DNA of 64,000 nucleotides from Paralcaligenes sp039935015. Its GTDB lineage: Bacteria > Pseudomonadota > Gammaproteobacteria > Burkholderiales > Burkholderiaceae_B. Positions within the stretch are counted from its first letter, which is position 1. Every line of letters starts with the position of its first letter. Below the pieces are notes generated by a model, which was not told the DNA's origin, searched no databases, and saw nothing but the letters and a program-made list of their open reading frames with translations. This document shows positions 15,847 through 24,050 of this stretch, one piece after another. A program made the position numbers and the translations under genes. The stretch covers positions 1-64,000 of the forward strand of contig JBDTLC010000017.1 in NCBI GenBank assembly GCA_039935015.1, given 5' to 3'.

Positions 15847-17121
15847 ATGTCAATTACTTCGTTATTTACCGTCGGCCCTGTTTGTGCGACATCGCCGCGT
15901 TCGGACATAGTGCATCATTATTTGCAGGTTAGAGCGCACAGCCTAACGTTGGCGTCCCCGCTATCAGCCGAGGACCAATGCGTTCAGTCAATGCCCGACG
16001 CCAGCCCCACGAAATGGCACTTGGCGCATACCACATGGTTCTTTGAAGCAATGGTGCTTGGCCCGCATTCGCGTCGTTATACGCCGTTTGACACGCGTTA
16101 CTTCTATCTTTTCAACTCGTACTACGAGACGCTGGGTCCACGCCACCCCCGGCCTCAGCGAGGGCTTTTGACCCGCCCAACGCTGTCCGAAATCCATGCG
16201 TATCGCGCACATGTCGACACCGCCATGCAACAGGTCATCGAAAATTGCGACGATGATATGTGGACCGATATCGGCCCGTTGGTCATTTTGGGCTTACATC
16301 ACGAACAACAGCATCAGGAATTGATTCTAACGGACATTCTGCATGCGTTGTCGTGCAATCCACTGTGGCCCGCTTATCAGCCGATCCAAAGCCCTGGTTT
16401 GTTCAACCGACCGCATGCAGCGCTGGAACTAAAGTGGTTGGAGACGCCGGGCGGTATAGTTCGTATCGGGCATGACGCGGAAAGCGAGCCGGGATTTGCT
16501 TTTGATAACGAGAGCCCGCGTCACGACGTGTTGTTAGCGCCGTATCAGATGGCTACTCGTCTGGTGACTTGCGGTGAGTATGCAAATTTTATTGCCGATG
16601 GCGGCTACCGCGAGCCTCGCTTTTGGCTATCCGAAGGGTGGGCAGCGGTTCAGTCCGGCGGCTGGCAGGCGCCGGCATACTGGGTGGCGTCAGAGGCTAA
16701 CGGTATAGCAGCGCAGGGCTGGCACGTGTTCGGCCTGCATGGGCTGCTGCCAATGGACAACGCCGATCCGGTTTGTCAGCTAAGTTTTTACGAAGCCGCC
16801 GCCTATGCCGAATGGTCCGGAGCACGCTTGCCAACTGAATTCGAGTGGGAAGCGGCCGTGCACCGACCCGGAGTGGCGCAGGCATTGGGTTACGCCTGGC
16901 AGTGGACTCGCTCGTCCTACGATCCTTACCCTGGCTTTCGCTCACGGAAAGGGGCAGTAGGCGAATATAACGGGAAGTTCATGGTGGGTCAATTAGTGCT
17001 GCGCGGCAGCAGTTGCGCTACTCCGTCTGGTCATGGGCGTACTACGTATCGAAATTTTTTCCCGCCGGCGGCCCGTTGGCAATTTTCGGGCTTGCGCCTG
17101 GCCAAGGACTTGGGATGTTGA
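15847..17121 (+). CDS. egtB: Ergothioneine biosynthesis sulfoxide synthase EgtB
   Basis: A 424-residue protein with an N-terminal DinB-like helical domain carrying the iron-binding histidines (KWHLAHTTWFFE and HHEQQHQEL, an HxxxH) and a C-terminal formylglycine-generating-enzyme-like domain (ARLPTEFEWEAA, RGSSCATP, FFPPAARWQFSGLRLA). EgtB oxidatively couples a thiol compound to trimethylhistidine. The start is uncertain (ATG at 15802 is also in frame; neither has a clear ribosome site). It overlaps egtD by one base. A homologous selenoneine synthase (SenA) exists, but the presence of egtD next door favours ergothioneine. Confidence 0.85.
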   Translation: MSITSLFTVGPVCATSPRSDIVHHYLQVRAHSLTLASPLSAEDQCVQSMPDASPTKWHLAHTTWFFEAMVLGPHSRRYTPFDTRYFYLFNSYYETLGPRHPRPQRGLLTRPTLSEIHAYRAHVDTAMQQVIENCDDDMWTDIGPLVILGLHHEQQHQELILTDILHALSCNPLWPAYQPIQSPGLFNRPHAALELKWLETPGGIVRIGHDAESEPGFAFDNESPRHDVLLAPYQMATRLVTCGEYANFIADGGYREPRFWLSEGWAAVQSGGWQAPAYWVASEANGIAAQGWHVFGLHGLLPMDNADPVCQLSFYEAAAYAEWSGARLPTEFEWEAAVHRPGVAQALGYAWQWTRSSYDPYPGFRSRKGAVGEYNGKFMVGQLVLRGSSCATPSGHGRTTYRNFFPPAARWQFSGLRLAKDLGC

Positions 17122-18104
17122 TGAATCGACAATATCGTCGCGATGACGATTTTCTTAATGTGGCTAGTGAAAATCCGGCTTTGGGAGATTTTTCCACTGA
17201 TATGCTTGCCGCGCTTCAGATGTGGCCTCGCTGCCTGTCGCCAAAATACTTCTACGATGAAACGGGTTCCGCGCTATTTGACCGTATATGCGACTTGCCG
17301 GAGTATTACCCAACGCGTACAGAGCTAGCCTTACTGGTCGCTCACGCGGCGGAAATCGCCGCGCGAATGGGGCCGCGCGCAGAGATCGTTGAATTCGGCG
17401 CCGGCTCGTTGCGAAAGGTCCGCCTACTGCTTGACGTCATGGACAAGCCCTTGCGCTATGTACCCATTGACATTTCCGACGCGCACTTGTCCGCCAGCGC
17501 CATCCAATTGCAGCACGACTACCCGAGTTTAAGCGTGTTGCCAATTACGGCCGACTACACTGCCGCCTTTTGCTTGCCTGCAAGGGAACCGGACTGCGGC
17601 CGCCGTATTGGCTTCTTTCCCGGCTCTACGATAGGCAATTTGCACCCGGCCGATGCATTAAAATTTCTGCGGCAGGCGGCACAATCATTGAGAGGTGGTG
17701 CCCTGCTTTTAGGCGTAGATCTCATCAAGAATCCCGTGGTTTTGCATGCGGCTTATAACGACTCGCAAGGTGTTACCGCTGCATTCAATCTAAATTTGCT
17801 GACGCGAGCAAATCGTGAATTAGGCGCGAATTTTGATGTGTCGCAGTTTAGTCACAGCGCGTTTTACAACGCGCCGCTACAGCGTATGGAAATGCACTTG
17901 ATGAGTCGCACAACGCAACAAATTCGAGTGTGCGGCAAACCATTTGAATTTGCAGAAGGCGAAACCTTGCACACCGAAAATTCGTACAAATTCACCGTGG
18001 AAGGCTTCCGGGCGTTAGCCGTTCAAGCTGGTTTTCAGCCCGGACAGGTGTGGGTCGATCCGCAAAAGCTGTTTAGCCTGCATTGGTTGCCGGCGCCCGT
18101 CTAA
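17121..18104 (+). CDS. egtD: L-histidine N-alpha-methyltransferase EgtD
   Basis: A 327-residue SAM-dependent enzyme with the EgtD signatures LSPKYFYDETGSALFD, EFGAGSLRKVRLLL (SAM site), PIDISDAHL and FFPGSTIGN, and a C-terminal NSYKFTVEGF. It trimethylates histidine to hercynine, the substrate of EgtB. The ATG at 17121 overlaps the egtB stop (TGATG). An in-frame ATG at 17013 lies inside egtB and is unlikely. Together with egtB this gives the minimal two-gene ergothioneine module; no egtE or lyase is adjacent. Confidence 0.92.
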   Translation: MNRQYRRDDDFLNVASENPALGDFSTDMLAALQMWPRCLSPKYFYDETGSALFDRICDLPEYYPTRTELALLVAHAAEIAARMGPRAEIVEFGAGSLRKVRLLLDVMDKPLRYVPIDISDAHLSASAIQLQHDYPSLSVLPITADYTAAFCLPAREPDCGRRIGFFPGSTIGNLHPADALKFLRQAAQSLRGGALLLGVDLIKNPVVLHAAYNDSQGVTAAFNLNLLTRANRELGANFDVSQFSHSAFYNAPLQRMEMHLMSRTTQQIRVCGKPFEFAEGETLHTENSYKFTVEGFRALAVQAGFQPGQVWVDPQKLFSLHWLPAPV

Positions 18105-18146
18105 CATTGCACTATCTACATTGACGACTATTTCTCCGAGGCTCTT

Positions 18147-18254
18147 ATGACCCAGGCTGGACCGCTGGCAATCCCAAATCCGTCCACTTCTGCAAAGGCC
18201 CAGAGAGGCCTGGATCTGTCTCAACCTTTCGCACCCACAGGTCGGGCTTTCTAA
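18147..18254 (+). CDS. 35-residue ORF coupled to the downstream flavoprotein
   Basis: An ORF starting MTQAGPLAIPNPSTS and ending in PFAPTGRAF. Its stop overlaps the next start as TAATG, an arrangement that can couple translation. The upstream CGAGG is a modest ribosome site. Proline-rich, without membrane segment or cysteine. It may be a leader or a chance frame; I do not recognise it. Confidence 0.25.
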   Translation: MTQAGPLAIPNPSTSAKAQRGLDLSQPFAPTGRAF

Positions 18255-19411
18255 TGAAACGCCTGGTTTTGGCTGGCGGCGGACACGCACACTTATCGGT
18301 ACTTAAGGCGCTGGCTCAGGCGCAACCAACGGATGTCGAGGTGGTGCTCATCACACCCTCTTTATTCCAGAACTATTCGGGGATGTTGCCGGGCTGGATG
18401 TCGGGTCATTATGCACAAACTCAATGCCAGATCGATCTGCAAGCCTTGGCTCAATCGGCGCGTGCCCGCCTGATGCTAGGGCTAATCGTAGGCATAGATG
18501 CAGGCCAATGCTGCGTCAGACTATCAGACGGGCAACATATCGATTATGACATTCTGTCAATGGATATAGGTAGCGAGATCGATGCGTCGTGGCTAGAGAC
18601 GGCGGGCGAACGGCTATTGCCCGTTAGGCCATTGGATGAATTTTTTAAGGCATGGCCTGGAGTTTTAGCCGCCGCAAAAAATAAATCCAACTATCGTCTG
18701 GTTATTGTAGGAGGCGGTGCCGCCGGAGTAGAACTGGCTTTTGCAGCACAATATGCGTTGGTGCAATCGCAGGCCAACGGTCGCGTCGATCTTGTGGCCT
18801 CCGAGCGTGGCCCCCTGGTTGGACACGCTGCAAGCGTGCAACGCCGTGTTGCACGGACTATGTCCAGAGCCAAGATTGTGGTTCATCGTTTGCGAGGAGC
18901 AGGTGCAAAAAAAGGGGTATTGTTGTCCGACGGCACTCTGCTGCCTGCGGATTGCATCATCGCTGCCACCGGCGCACGTGCACCCTGCTGGCTGGCGCTT
19001 TCCGGATTAACGCTGGACGAAAGCGAGTATATCGCCGTCGACGAGCATTACAGGAGCACTTCGCATCCAGATGTATTCGCGGTCGGCGATATTTGCGCCC
19101 GCCAGGATATGGTCGTGGGCCGTTCCGGTGTGCATGCGGTTCACGCCGGTCCAGTACTAGCCAAAAACCTGCTGGCCGCTCTACATGGCGGAGCTATGCA
19201 AATTTATAAGCCTCGTCGTCGCTCATTATATTTGTTGGCTTGCGGTCGCCGCTATGCCATTGCCTCATGGGGAAACTGGAGTGCAGAGGGTAAATGGGTG
19301 TGGCATATGAAAGACTGGATTGATCGGCGCTTCATCCAGAAATTTTCAGACCCGAAACAGCGGCACATCGACTTATCGGAAAAAGAATCAAATGGTGAAA
19401 AACGCCTATGA
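18254..19411 (+). CDS. FAD-dependent oxidoreductase, SelD N-domain/NDH-like
   Basis: A 385-residue flavoprotein with an N-terminal FAD motif (RLVLAGGGHAHLSVLKAL), a second nucleotide-binding motif (YRLVIVGGGAAGVELAFA) and the FAD-tail motif DVFAVGDICA. The GGGHAH opening and length match the flavoprotein domain found fused in front of selenophosphate synthetase (SelD) in some bacteria, and stand-alone relatives. It follows egtBD closely in the same direction. Function unproved; a role in sulfur or selenium redox is inferred from context. Confidence 0.75.
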   Translation: MKRLVLAGGGHAHLSVLKALAQAQPTDVEVVLITPSLFQNYSGMLPGWMSGHYAQTQCQIDLQALAQSARARLMLGLIVGIDAGQCCVRLSDGQHIDYDILSMDIGSEIDASWLETAGERLLPVRPLDEFFKAWPGVLAAAKNKSNYRLVIVGGGAAGVELAFAAQYALVQSQANGRVDLVASERGPLVGHAASVQRRVARTMSRAKIVVHRLRGAGAKKGVLLSDGTLLPADCIIAATGARAPCWLALSGLTLDESEYIAVDEHYRSTSHPDVFAVGDICARQDMVVGRSGVHAVHAGPVLAKNLLAALHGGAMQIYKPRRRSLYLLACGRRYAIASWGNWSAEGKWVWHMKDWIDRRFIQKFSDPKQRHIDLSEKESNGEKRL

Positions 19412-19658
19412 ACAAAACAGTGGCACCGTAAAAAAGCCACCCTTTCACTCTCCGAATCACAAGAGCATTCGCTTTTCTTCAAAGAACGCATCTCGCTGAA
19501 AACACATGTAACGATGTGTTCGGGATGCCGGAATTTAGGTCGATAGTTGCATACGCTCCGGCGAATGGCGCGAGCTTACGCCAAGGATGAGAAATAGGGC
19601 ATACCAAGTGTCTGTTGATCATTGCGAAAAAGGGCTTAAACTCGAGCCACGAAATATG

Positions 19659-19686
19659 GGAACCTCCGCTGTTAACAGCAGTCGTA
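19659..19686 (+). promoter_or_regulatory. Near-ideal ECF sigma promoter
   Basis: GGAACC at 19659-19664, a 16-bp spacer, then GTCGTA at 19681-19686. This is the textbook geometry of envelope-stress or general ECF promoters. It lies 27 bp before the ATG of the small membrane protein at 19713. The rest of 19412-19712 shows nothing else I can name. Confidence 0.6.
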
Positions 19687-19712
19687 TAATTGCCTTTTAA
19701 AGGAGTCACCAA

Positions 19713-20156
19713 ATGGCAGCTTCAACGCATGGATTGTCACGGTATCTGCTCGGTTTTGCAGCAGGTTTCGTCGCAGTGCTCGTTTTCCACCAGGGCATGC
19801 TGACTTTGCTCCATGGCGTTCACTTCATTTCGGCCTCGCCTTTTCCGATTGCTGCTACACCGCCGTTCGGCGTGCCAAAAATCTGGTCGCTGGCTTTTTG
19901 GGGCGGTATTTGGGGCTTGGTATTTGTCCTGTTTGAATGCAAATTTCCTCGTAACCTACTCGCTTACCTGATAACCGCGATCGTGTTTGGCGCTATCGGC
20001 CCAAGCTTGGTCGCATGGTTTGTGGTCCCGGCACTCAAGGGCCTGCCGATGGGTGGTGGCTTTCACTCCGCCGGCGTGATAACCGCCCTTTCCGTCAATG
20101 GCGCCTGGGGTTTGGGCACGGCCATCTTCCTCCTTGCAACGGCAGGGCATCGCTAA
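19713..20156 (+). CDS. Small four-span membrane protein
   Basis: A 147-residue protein with four hydrophobic segments (about residues 10-35, 60-75, 85-110 and 122-142) and glycine-rich loops (GLPMGGGFHSAG). AAAGGAG precedes the ATG. It stands alone behind a strong ECF-type promoter. I recognise it only as a conserved uncharacterised membrane protein common in Burkholderiales; its stress control is inferred from the promoter. Confidence 0.65.
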   Translation: MAASTHGLSRYLLGFAAGFVAVLVFHQGMLTLLHGVHFISASPFPIAATPPFGVPKIWSLAFWGGIWGLVFVLFECKFPRNLLAYLITAIVFGAIGPSLVAWFVVPALKGLPMGGGFHSAGVITALSVNGAWGLGTAIFLLATAGHR

Positions 20157-20158
20157 AG

Positions 20159-20340
20159 ATTAATTCGACTTGCCCAATTTCTGTCGCTGCCAACGCGCCA
20201 GAACGAACCAGACTAATAGCGCGACAAGCTCCACAACGGGCCATACACCATACCATTGGCCAGCGCGACGACCTCCTCCGCAGGAAGGGGTAGAAACGAA
20301 TGCACTGTCATGAGCGCAATGGATCCCAATACGCCCCATA
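20159..20340 (-). pseudogene. TVP38/TMEM64 pseudogene remnant with internal deletion
   Basis: Read leftward, 20340-20232 encodes GVLGSIALMTVHSF and then PLPAEEVVALANGMVYGP, nearly identical to the intact protein at 10083. From about 20228 the sequence jumps out of frame to its C-terminus (VWFVLARWQRQKLGKSN and stop at 20159). The roughly 130 central codons are missing. It documents a lost second copy, directly before the TVP38-reductase fusion gene. Confidence 0.8.
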
Positions 20341-20458
20341 CGTTCAAAGGGGCGCTCCCACAGCTATCTACAGTCGCTGCACAACGCGTACAAGGCCGAC
20401 AACTTAGAAATCGTTATATGCCGCAGCCTAATCAGTGTAGATTGGGAGGGCTATCTAC

Positions 20459-20539
20459 ATGACTGCAATTTCAACCAGATGCTGGGGCTGCACAGCCGGT
20501 CAGGGCAGCAGTTGCGGTGGCGCGCTCGATGGATCATAA
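20459..20539 (+). CDS. 26-residue Cys-rich peptide ORF
   Basis: An ORF encoding a 26-residue peptide that begins MTAISTRCWGCTAG and contains a third cysteine in SSCGG. GGGAGG lies about 9 nt before its ATG, a better ribosome site than that of the next gene, and only 3 nt separate its stop from the ATG of the fusion reductase. It may be a leader giving coupled translation, or a small Cys peptide handled by the downstream enzymes. It has no family I recognise. Confidence 0.4.
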   Translation: MTAISTRCWGCTAGQGSSCGGALDGS

Positions 20540-20542
20540 AAC

Positions 20543-22702
20543 ATGAAAAAAGCTGTCATTATCATCGCCGTAGGATTAATTGCGGTGGCGTTCTTCTCTT
20601 TAGGGTTGAACCACTTTCTCACTCTGGATGGCATTAAGGAAAGTGTCGGCCAAGTCCAGGCATGGCAGGCGGCGAAACCCATCTTGACCGCCATAGCGTT
20701 CTTCGTATTCTATATAACGGTCACTGCACTTTCCCTGCCAGGTGCGGCCGTCCTGACATTGGCCGCAGGCGCTTTATTCGGACTATTCTGGGGCACTGTA
20801 CTGGTTTCATTTGCCTCCAGCTTGGGTGCCACTCTGGCTTTTCTGGTGGCGCGCTACTTGCTGCGCGATGCAATTCAGACTCGCTTTGCGGAGCGCCTGA
20901 AGGTCATCAATGAGGGCGTGGCCAGACAAGGCAAGTTTTACCTGTTCACACTGCGACTGGTACCCCTGTTCCCGTTTTTTATCATTAACCTGTTAATGGG
21001 ACTTACCGCCATTCGTACCAGAAGCTTTTACTGGGTTAGCCAGATCGGAATGTTGGCGGGTACGGTAGTTTATGTGAATGCCGGCGGGCAATTGGTGAAA
21101 ATAACGAGTCTTTCCGGAATCGTCTCGCCAGGCCTGTTGGTATCCTTTGCCTTAGTAGGCGTATTCCCGTGGATCGCTAAATGGCTCGTGGGCATTCTTA
21201 AGCGGCGCCGCGTTTACGCCAAATGGCAACGACCTCGACAGTTTGATCGTAATCTGGTGGTGATCGGTGCCGGCGCGGCGGGCTTAGTTACCGCTTATAT
21301 CGGTGCCGCGGTTAAAGCAAAGGTGACGCTGATAGAGGCGAACAAGATGGGGGGTGATTGCCTTAATTACGGATGCGTGCCAAGTAAAGCTCTGATCAAA
21401 AGCGCCACACTGGCCCATCAAATCCGGCAAGGAGCGCATTACGGATTGGAGGCGATTTCACCCGCATTCAGCTTTCGCAAAGTGATGGCGAGGGTACATG
21501 AAATCATTCGCACTATCGAGCCACACGACAGTGTCGAACGCTACACCGAACTCGGCGTAGAGGTACTGCAAGGTTACGCCCGTATCGTTGACCCATGGAC
21601 GGTCGAGGTTGCTCTCAACGACGGCGGCACAAGGCGTCTGACCACACGCAGCATCGTGATCGCTGCCGGTGCCCGGCCGTTTATACCTCCTCTGCCCGGT
21701 CTGGACGACGTAGGGTACGTAACCAGCGACACTCTCTGGAACGAATTCGCCAGGCTGGATGAGCCTCCTGCGCAGTTGGTGGTGCTGGGTGGTGGGCCAA
21801 TCGGCTGCGAGCTGGCGCAAAGCTTTGCCCGCCTCGGCTCCAAGGTCACCCAAATTGAGATGGCTCCCCGCATCATGATCCGCGAAGACGAAGAGGTTTC
21901 CGACTTAGCGCGCGCTTCACTCGAACAAGATGGCGTCATTGTTCTTACAAACCATAAGGCCTTACGCTGCGAACTCAATGCGGGGCGCAAGTGTATTGTT
22001 GTGGAACACAAGGGCGGGCAGCAGACTATTGAATTCGATGCGCTGATATGCGCCGTCGGGCGAGTGGCCAGGCTAACCGACTATGGATTAGAAGCCTTGG
22101 ATATTCAGACCCAGCGCACTGTCGTCGCCAACGAATATCTGGAAACACTTTACCCAAACATCTTCGCTGCCGGCGATGTAACCGGCCCCTACCAGTTCAC
22201 TCACGTTGCCGCGCATCAGGCCTGGTATGCAGCCGTCAACGCACTTTTCGGGAGTTTCAAAAAATTCAAAGTGGACTACTCGGTCATACCCTGGGCCACA
22301 TTCATCGACCCAGAAGTCGCCCGGGTCGGCATCAACGAGCAAGAGGCTCGCACAAAAGGCATCGCTCACGAAGTCACACGATACAGTATTAACGAGCTCG
22401 ATCGGGCCATTACCGATGGTGTGGCGCGCGGCTTTGTGAAGGTGTTGACAGTGCCAGGCAAGGATCGCATTCTCGGCGTAACTATCGTGGGGGAACACGC
22501 GGGCGACCTTCTGGCCGAATTCGTGCTGGCCATGAAAAACGGGCTAGGTCTGAACAAAATATTGGGCACCATACACATCTACCCGACTCTGGCCGAGGCC
22601 AACAAATACGTTGCTGGGGAATGGAAGCGCGCGCATACATCGGCCAGAACCTTGGCATGGCTCGGGCGATTCCACACATGGAAGCGGGGTGGCACCTCAT
22701 GA
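20543..22702 (+). CDS. TVP38/TMEM64 - mercuric-reductase-like flavoprotein fusion
   Basis: A 719-residue fusion. Residues 1-225 form a TVP38/VTT membrane domain (LPGAAVLTLAAGALFG, RLVPLFPFFIINLLMGLT). From about residue 235 comes a class I disulfide-flavoprotein: FAD motif LVVIGAGAAGLVTAYIGA, redox disulfide GGDCLNYGCVPSK, NAD motif VVLGGGPIGCELAQSF and the C-terminal dimerisation domain with the catalytic His in IHIYPTLAEA. There is no HMA domain and no C-terminal Cys pair, so it is not a true MerA; substrate unknown. Followed by two glycosyltransferases with ATGA overlaps. Confidence 0.85.
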   Translation: MKKAVIIIAVGLIAVAFFSLGLNHFLTLDGIKESVGQVQAWQAAKPILTAIAFFVFYITVTALSLPGAAVLTLAAGALFGLFWGTVLVSFASSLGATLAFLVARYLLRDAIQTRFAERLKVINEGVARQGKFYLFTLRLVPLFPFFIINLLMGLTAIRTRSFYWVSQIGMLAGTVVYVNAGGQLVKITSLSGIVSPGLLVSFALVGVFPWIAKWLVGILKRRRVYAKWQRPRQFDRNLVVIGAGAAGLVTAYIGAAVKAKVTLIEANKMGGDCLNYGCVPSKALIKSATLAHQIRQGAHYGLEAISPAFSFRKVMARVHEIIRTIEPHDSVERYTELGVEVLQGYARIVDPWTVEVALNDGGTRRLTTRSIVIAAGARPFIPPLPGLDDVGYVTSDTLWNEFARLDEPPAQLVVLGGGPIGCELAQSFARLGSKVTQIEMAPRIMIREDEEVSDLARASLEQDGVIVLTNHKALRCELNAGRKCIVVEHKGGQQTIEFDALICAVGRVARLTDYGLEALDIQTQRTVVANEYLETLYPNIFAAGDVTGPYQFTHVAAHQAWYAAVNALFGSFKKFKVDYSVIPWATFIDPEVARVGINEQEARTKGIAHEVTRYSINELDRAITDGVARGFVKVLTVPGKDRILGVTIVGEHAGDLLAEFVLAMKNGLGLNKILGTIHIYPTLAEANKYVAGEWKRAHTSARTLAWLGRFHTWKRGGTS

Positions 22703-23373
22703 AATTGTCTATTATCGTGCCAATACTGAACGAAGCCCATGAATTACCTGGGCTACTTGAACAATTATTATCTCTGGTGCGCCAAGGAACTGAAGTCATC
22801 ATTGCAGACGGTGGCAGTCACGATGGCTGCGCCGACATTGCCGAAGGTGCTGGCTTCGCGGTGGTCCGGGCGGTGCGTGGCCGAGCACGACAAATGAATG
22901 CCGCAGCAGCGTTGGCAACGGGAGACATCTTGTTATTCTTGCACGCCGACACACGATTGCCGCGAGAGGCAACGACATGGATTACGCAGGCTCTAACAGG
23001 CAACAAACATGCGTGGGGCCGATTTGACGTCTATATTAACGGACGCCCGGCAATGCTGCGAGTTATAAGCCGTATGATGAACTTGCGCTCACGCCTGACC
23101 GGCATAGCTACCGGAGACCAGGCCATCTTTGTCACTCGGCGCGCCTTCGATGCAGTAGGAGGTTTTCCAGATCAAGCGCTTATGGAAGATATCGAGTTCT
23201 CAAAACGGCTACTAAGCCTCTCCAGGCCAGCTTGCCTCGTCAGGTGCGTGACCACCTCCGGGCGTCGCTGGGAAACCGAAGGTGTCTGGCACACTATATT
23301 CTTGATGTGGCGATTGCGCTGGAACTACTGGCGCGGTGTCCCCGCGCAGCAACTGGCCAAAGACTATCGATGA
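22699..23373 (+). CDS. Glycosyltransferase family 2, TIGR04283 type
   Basis: A 224-residue GT-A enzyme opening with LSIIVPILNEAHELPGLLEQ and carrying ADGGSHDG and LFLHADTRLP (DxD equivalent), and GDQAIFVTR. It matches the rSAM/selenodomain-associated transferase 2 family. The ATG at 22699 overlaps the upstream stop, and the ORF could extend to 22621 only by overlapping the flavoprotein. Family members cluster with TIGR04282 proteins, as here, and in some genomes with arsenosugar radical SAM enzymes. Acceptor unknown. Confidence 0.8.
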   Translation: MKLSIIVPILNEAHELPGLLEQLLSLVRQGTEVIIADGGSHDGCADIAEGAGFAVVRAVRGRARQMNAAAALATGDILLFLHADTRLPREATTWITQALTGNKHAWGRFDVYINGRPAMLRVISRMMNLRSRLTGIATGDQAIFVTRRAFDAVGGFPDQALMEDIEFSKRLLSLSRPACLVRCVTTSGRRWETEGVWHTIFLMWRLRWNYWRGVPAQQLAKDYR

Positions 23374-24050
23374 ATATCGTTCGCATTGTTATATTTGCCA
23401 AGGCTCCTGTGGCCGGACTCGTCAAAACACGACTGATACCCGCCCTTGGGGCACAAGCTGCGGCTGACCTTGCACGACTCATGCTCTTGCGCACCCTTGA
23501 GAAAGCGTTAGCGGTCAACGCCGGGCCCGTGGAGCTATGCGTAAGCCCATCTCAAAAAGAAGCGGTGTGGCAATCTATTCCCGTGCCGGCAACCGTTGCT
23601 TGGTCGAGTCAGGGTGAGGGAGTCTTGGGGGTGAGGATGGCCCGGGCAACCAGGCGCATTACCGACGCCGGCGAATCGATACTACTTATTGGCACAGACT
23701 GCCCCGAGCTGAGTACAACGCATCTGCGTTGCGCTGTCACGTCGCTACAACAACATGATGCGGTGCTGGCTCCGACCTTCGACGGCGGTTATGCGCTGCT
23801 AGGGCTAAACCAATTTGACGCATCTGTCTTCGAAGATATTGCATGGGGCACCGATACAGTTTTATCGGAAACACAATTACGGCTGGCGCAATTGAAATGG
23901 CTAACTCATTATTTGCCAACCATGCATGACATTGATGAGCCTGAAGACTTGCACTGGCTACCTGAGCTTGACGCATCGTCATTCTTGCCGCAGAAAATGC
24001 AGGATACGCACAATGACCCGCGTGGTCGGCTTAACCTCGATCCTCTTTAA
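23370..24050 (+). CDS. Nucleotidyl/glycosyltransferase-like protein, TIGR04282 (DUF2064)
   Basis: A 226-residue protein starting MNIVRIVIFAKAPVAGLVKTRL, the hallmark of the DUF2064/TIGR04282 rSAM/selenodomain-associated transferase 1 family, with GTDCPEL and DGGYALLGL motifs of the GT-A fold. ATGA overlap with the preceding gene. Its 3' end overlaps the convergent desaturase gene by 20 bp. With 20543 and 22699 it forms one transcription unit. No radical SAM partner is in the window. Confidence 0.8.
   Translation: MNIVRIVIFAKAPVAGLVKTRLIPALGAQAAADLARLMLLRTLEKALAVNAGPVELCVSPSQKEAVWQSIPVPATVAWSSQGEGVLGVRMARATRRITDAGESILLIGTDCPELSTTHLRCAVTSLQQHDAVLAPTFDGGYALLGLNQFDASVFEDIAWGTDTVLSETQLRLAQLKWLTHYLPTMHDIDEPEDLHWLPELDASSFLPQKMQDTHNDPRGRLNLDPL

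Noticed and set aside
15847..24050. Selenoneine (senAB-selD) cluster
   Set aside because: egtD is present, the transferases are not SenB-like, and no complete SelD is seen, so ergothioneine is the better reading.
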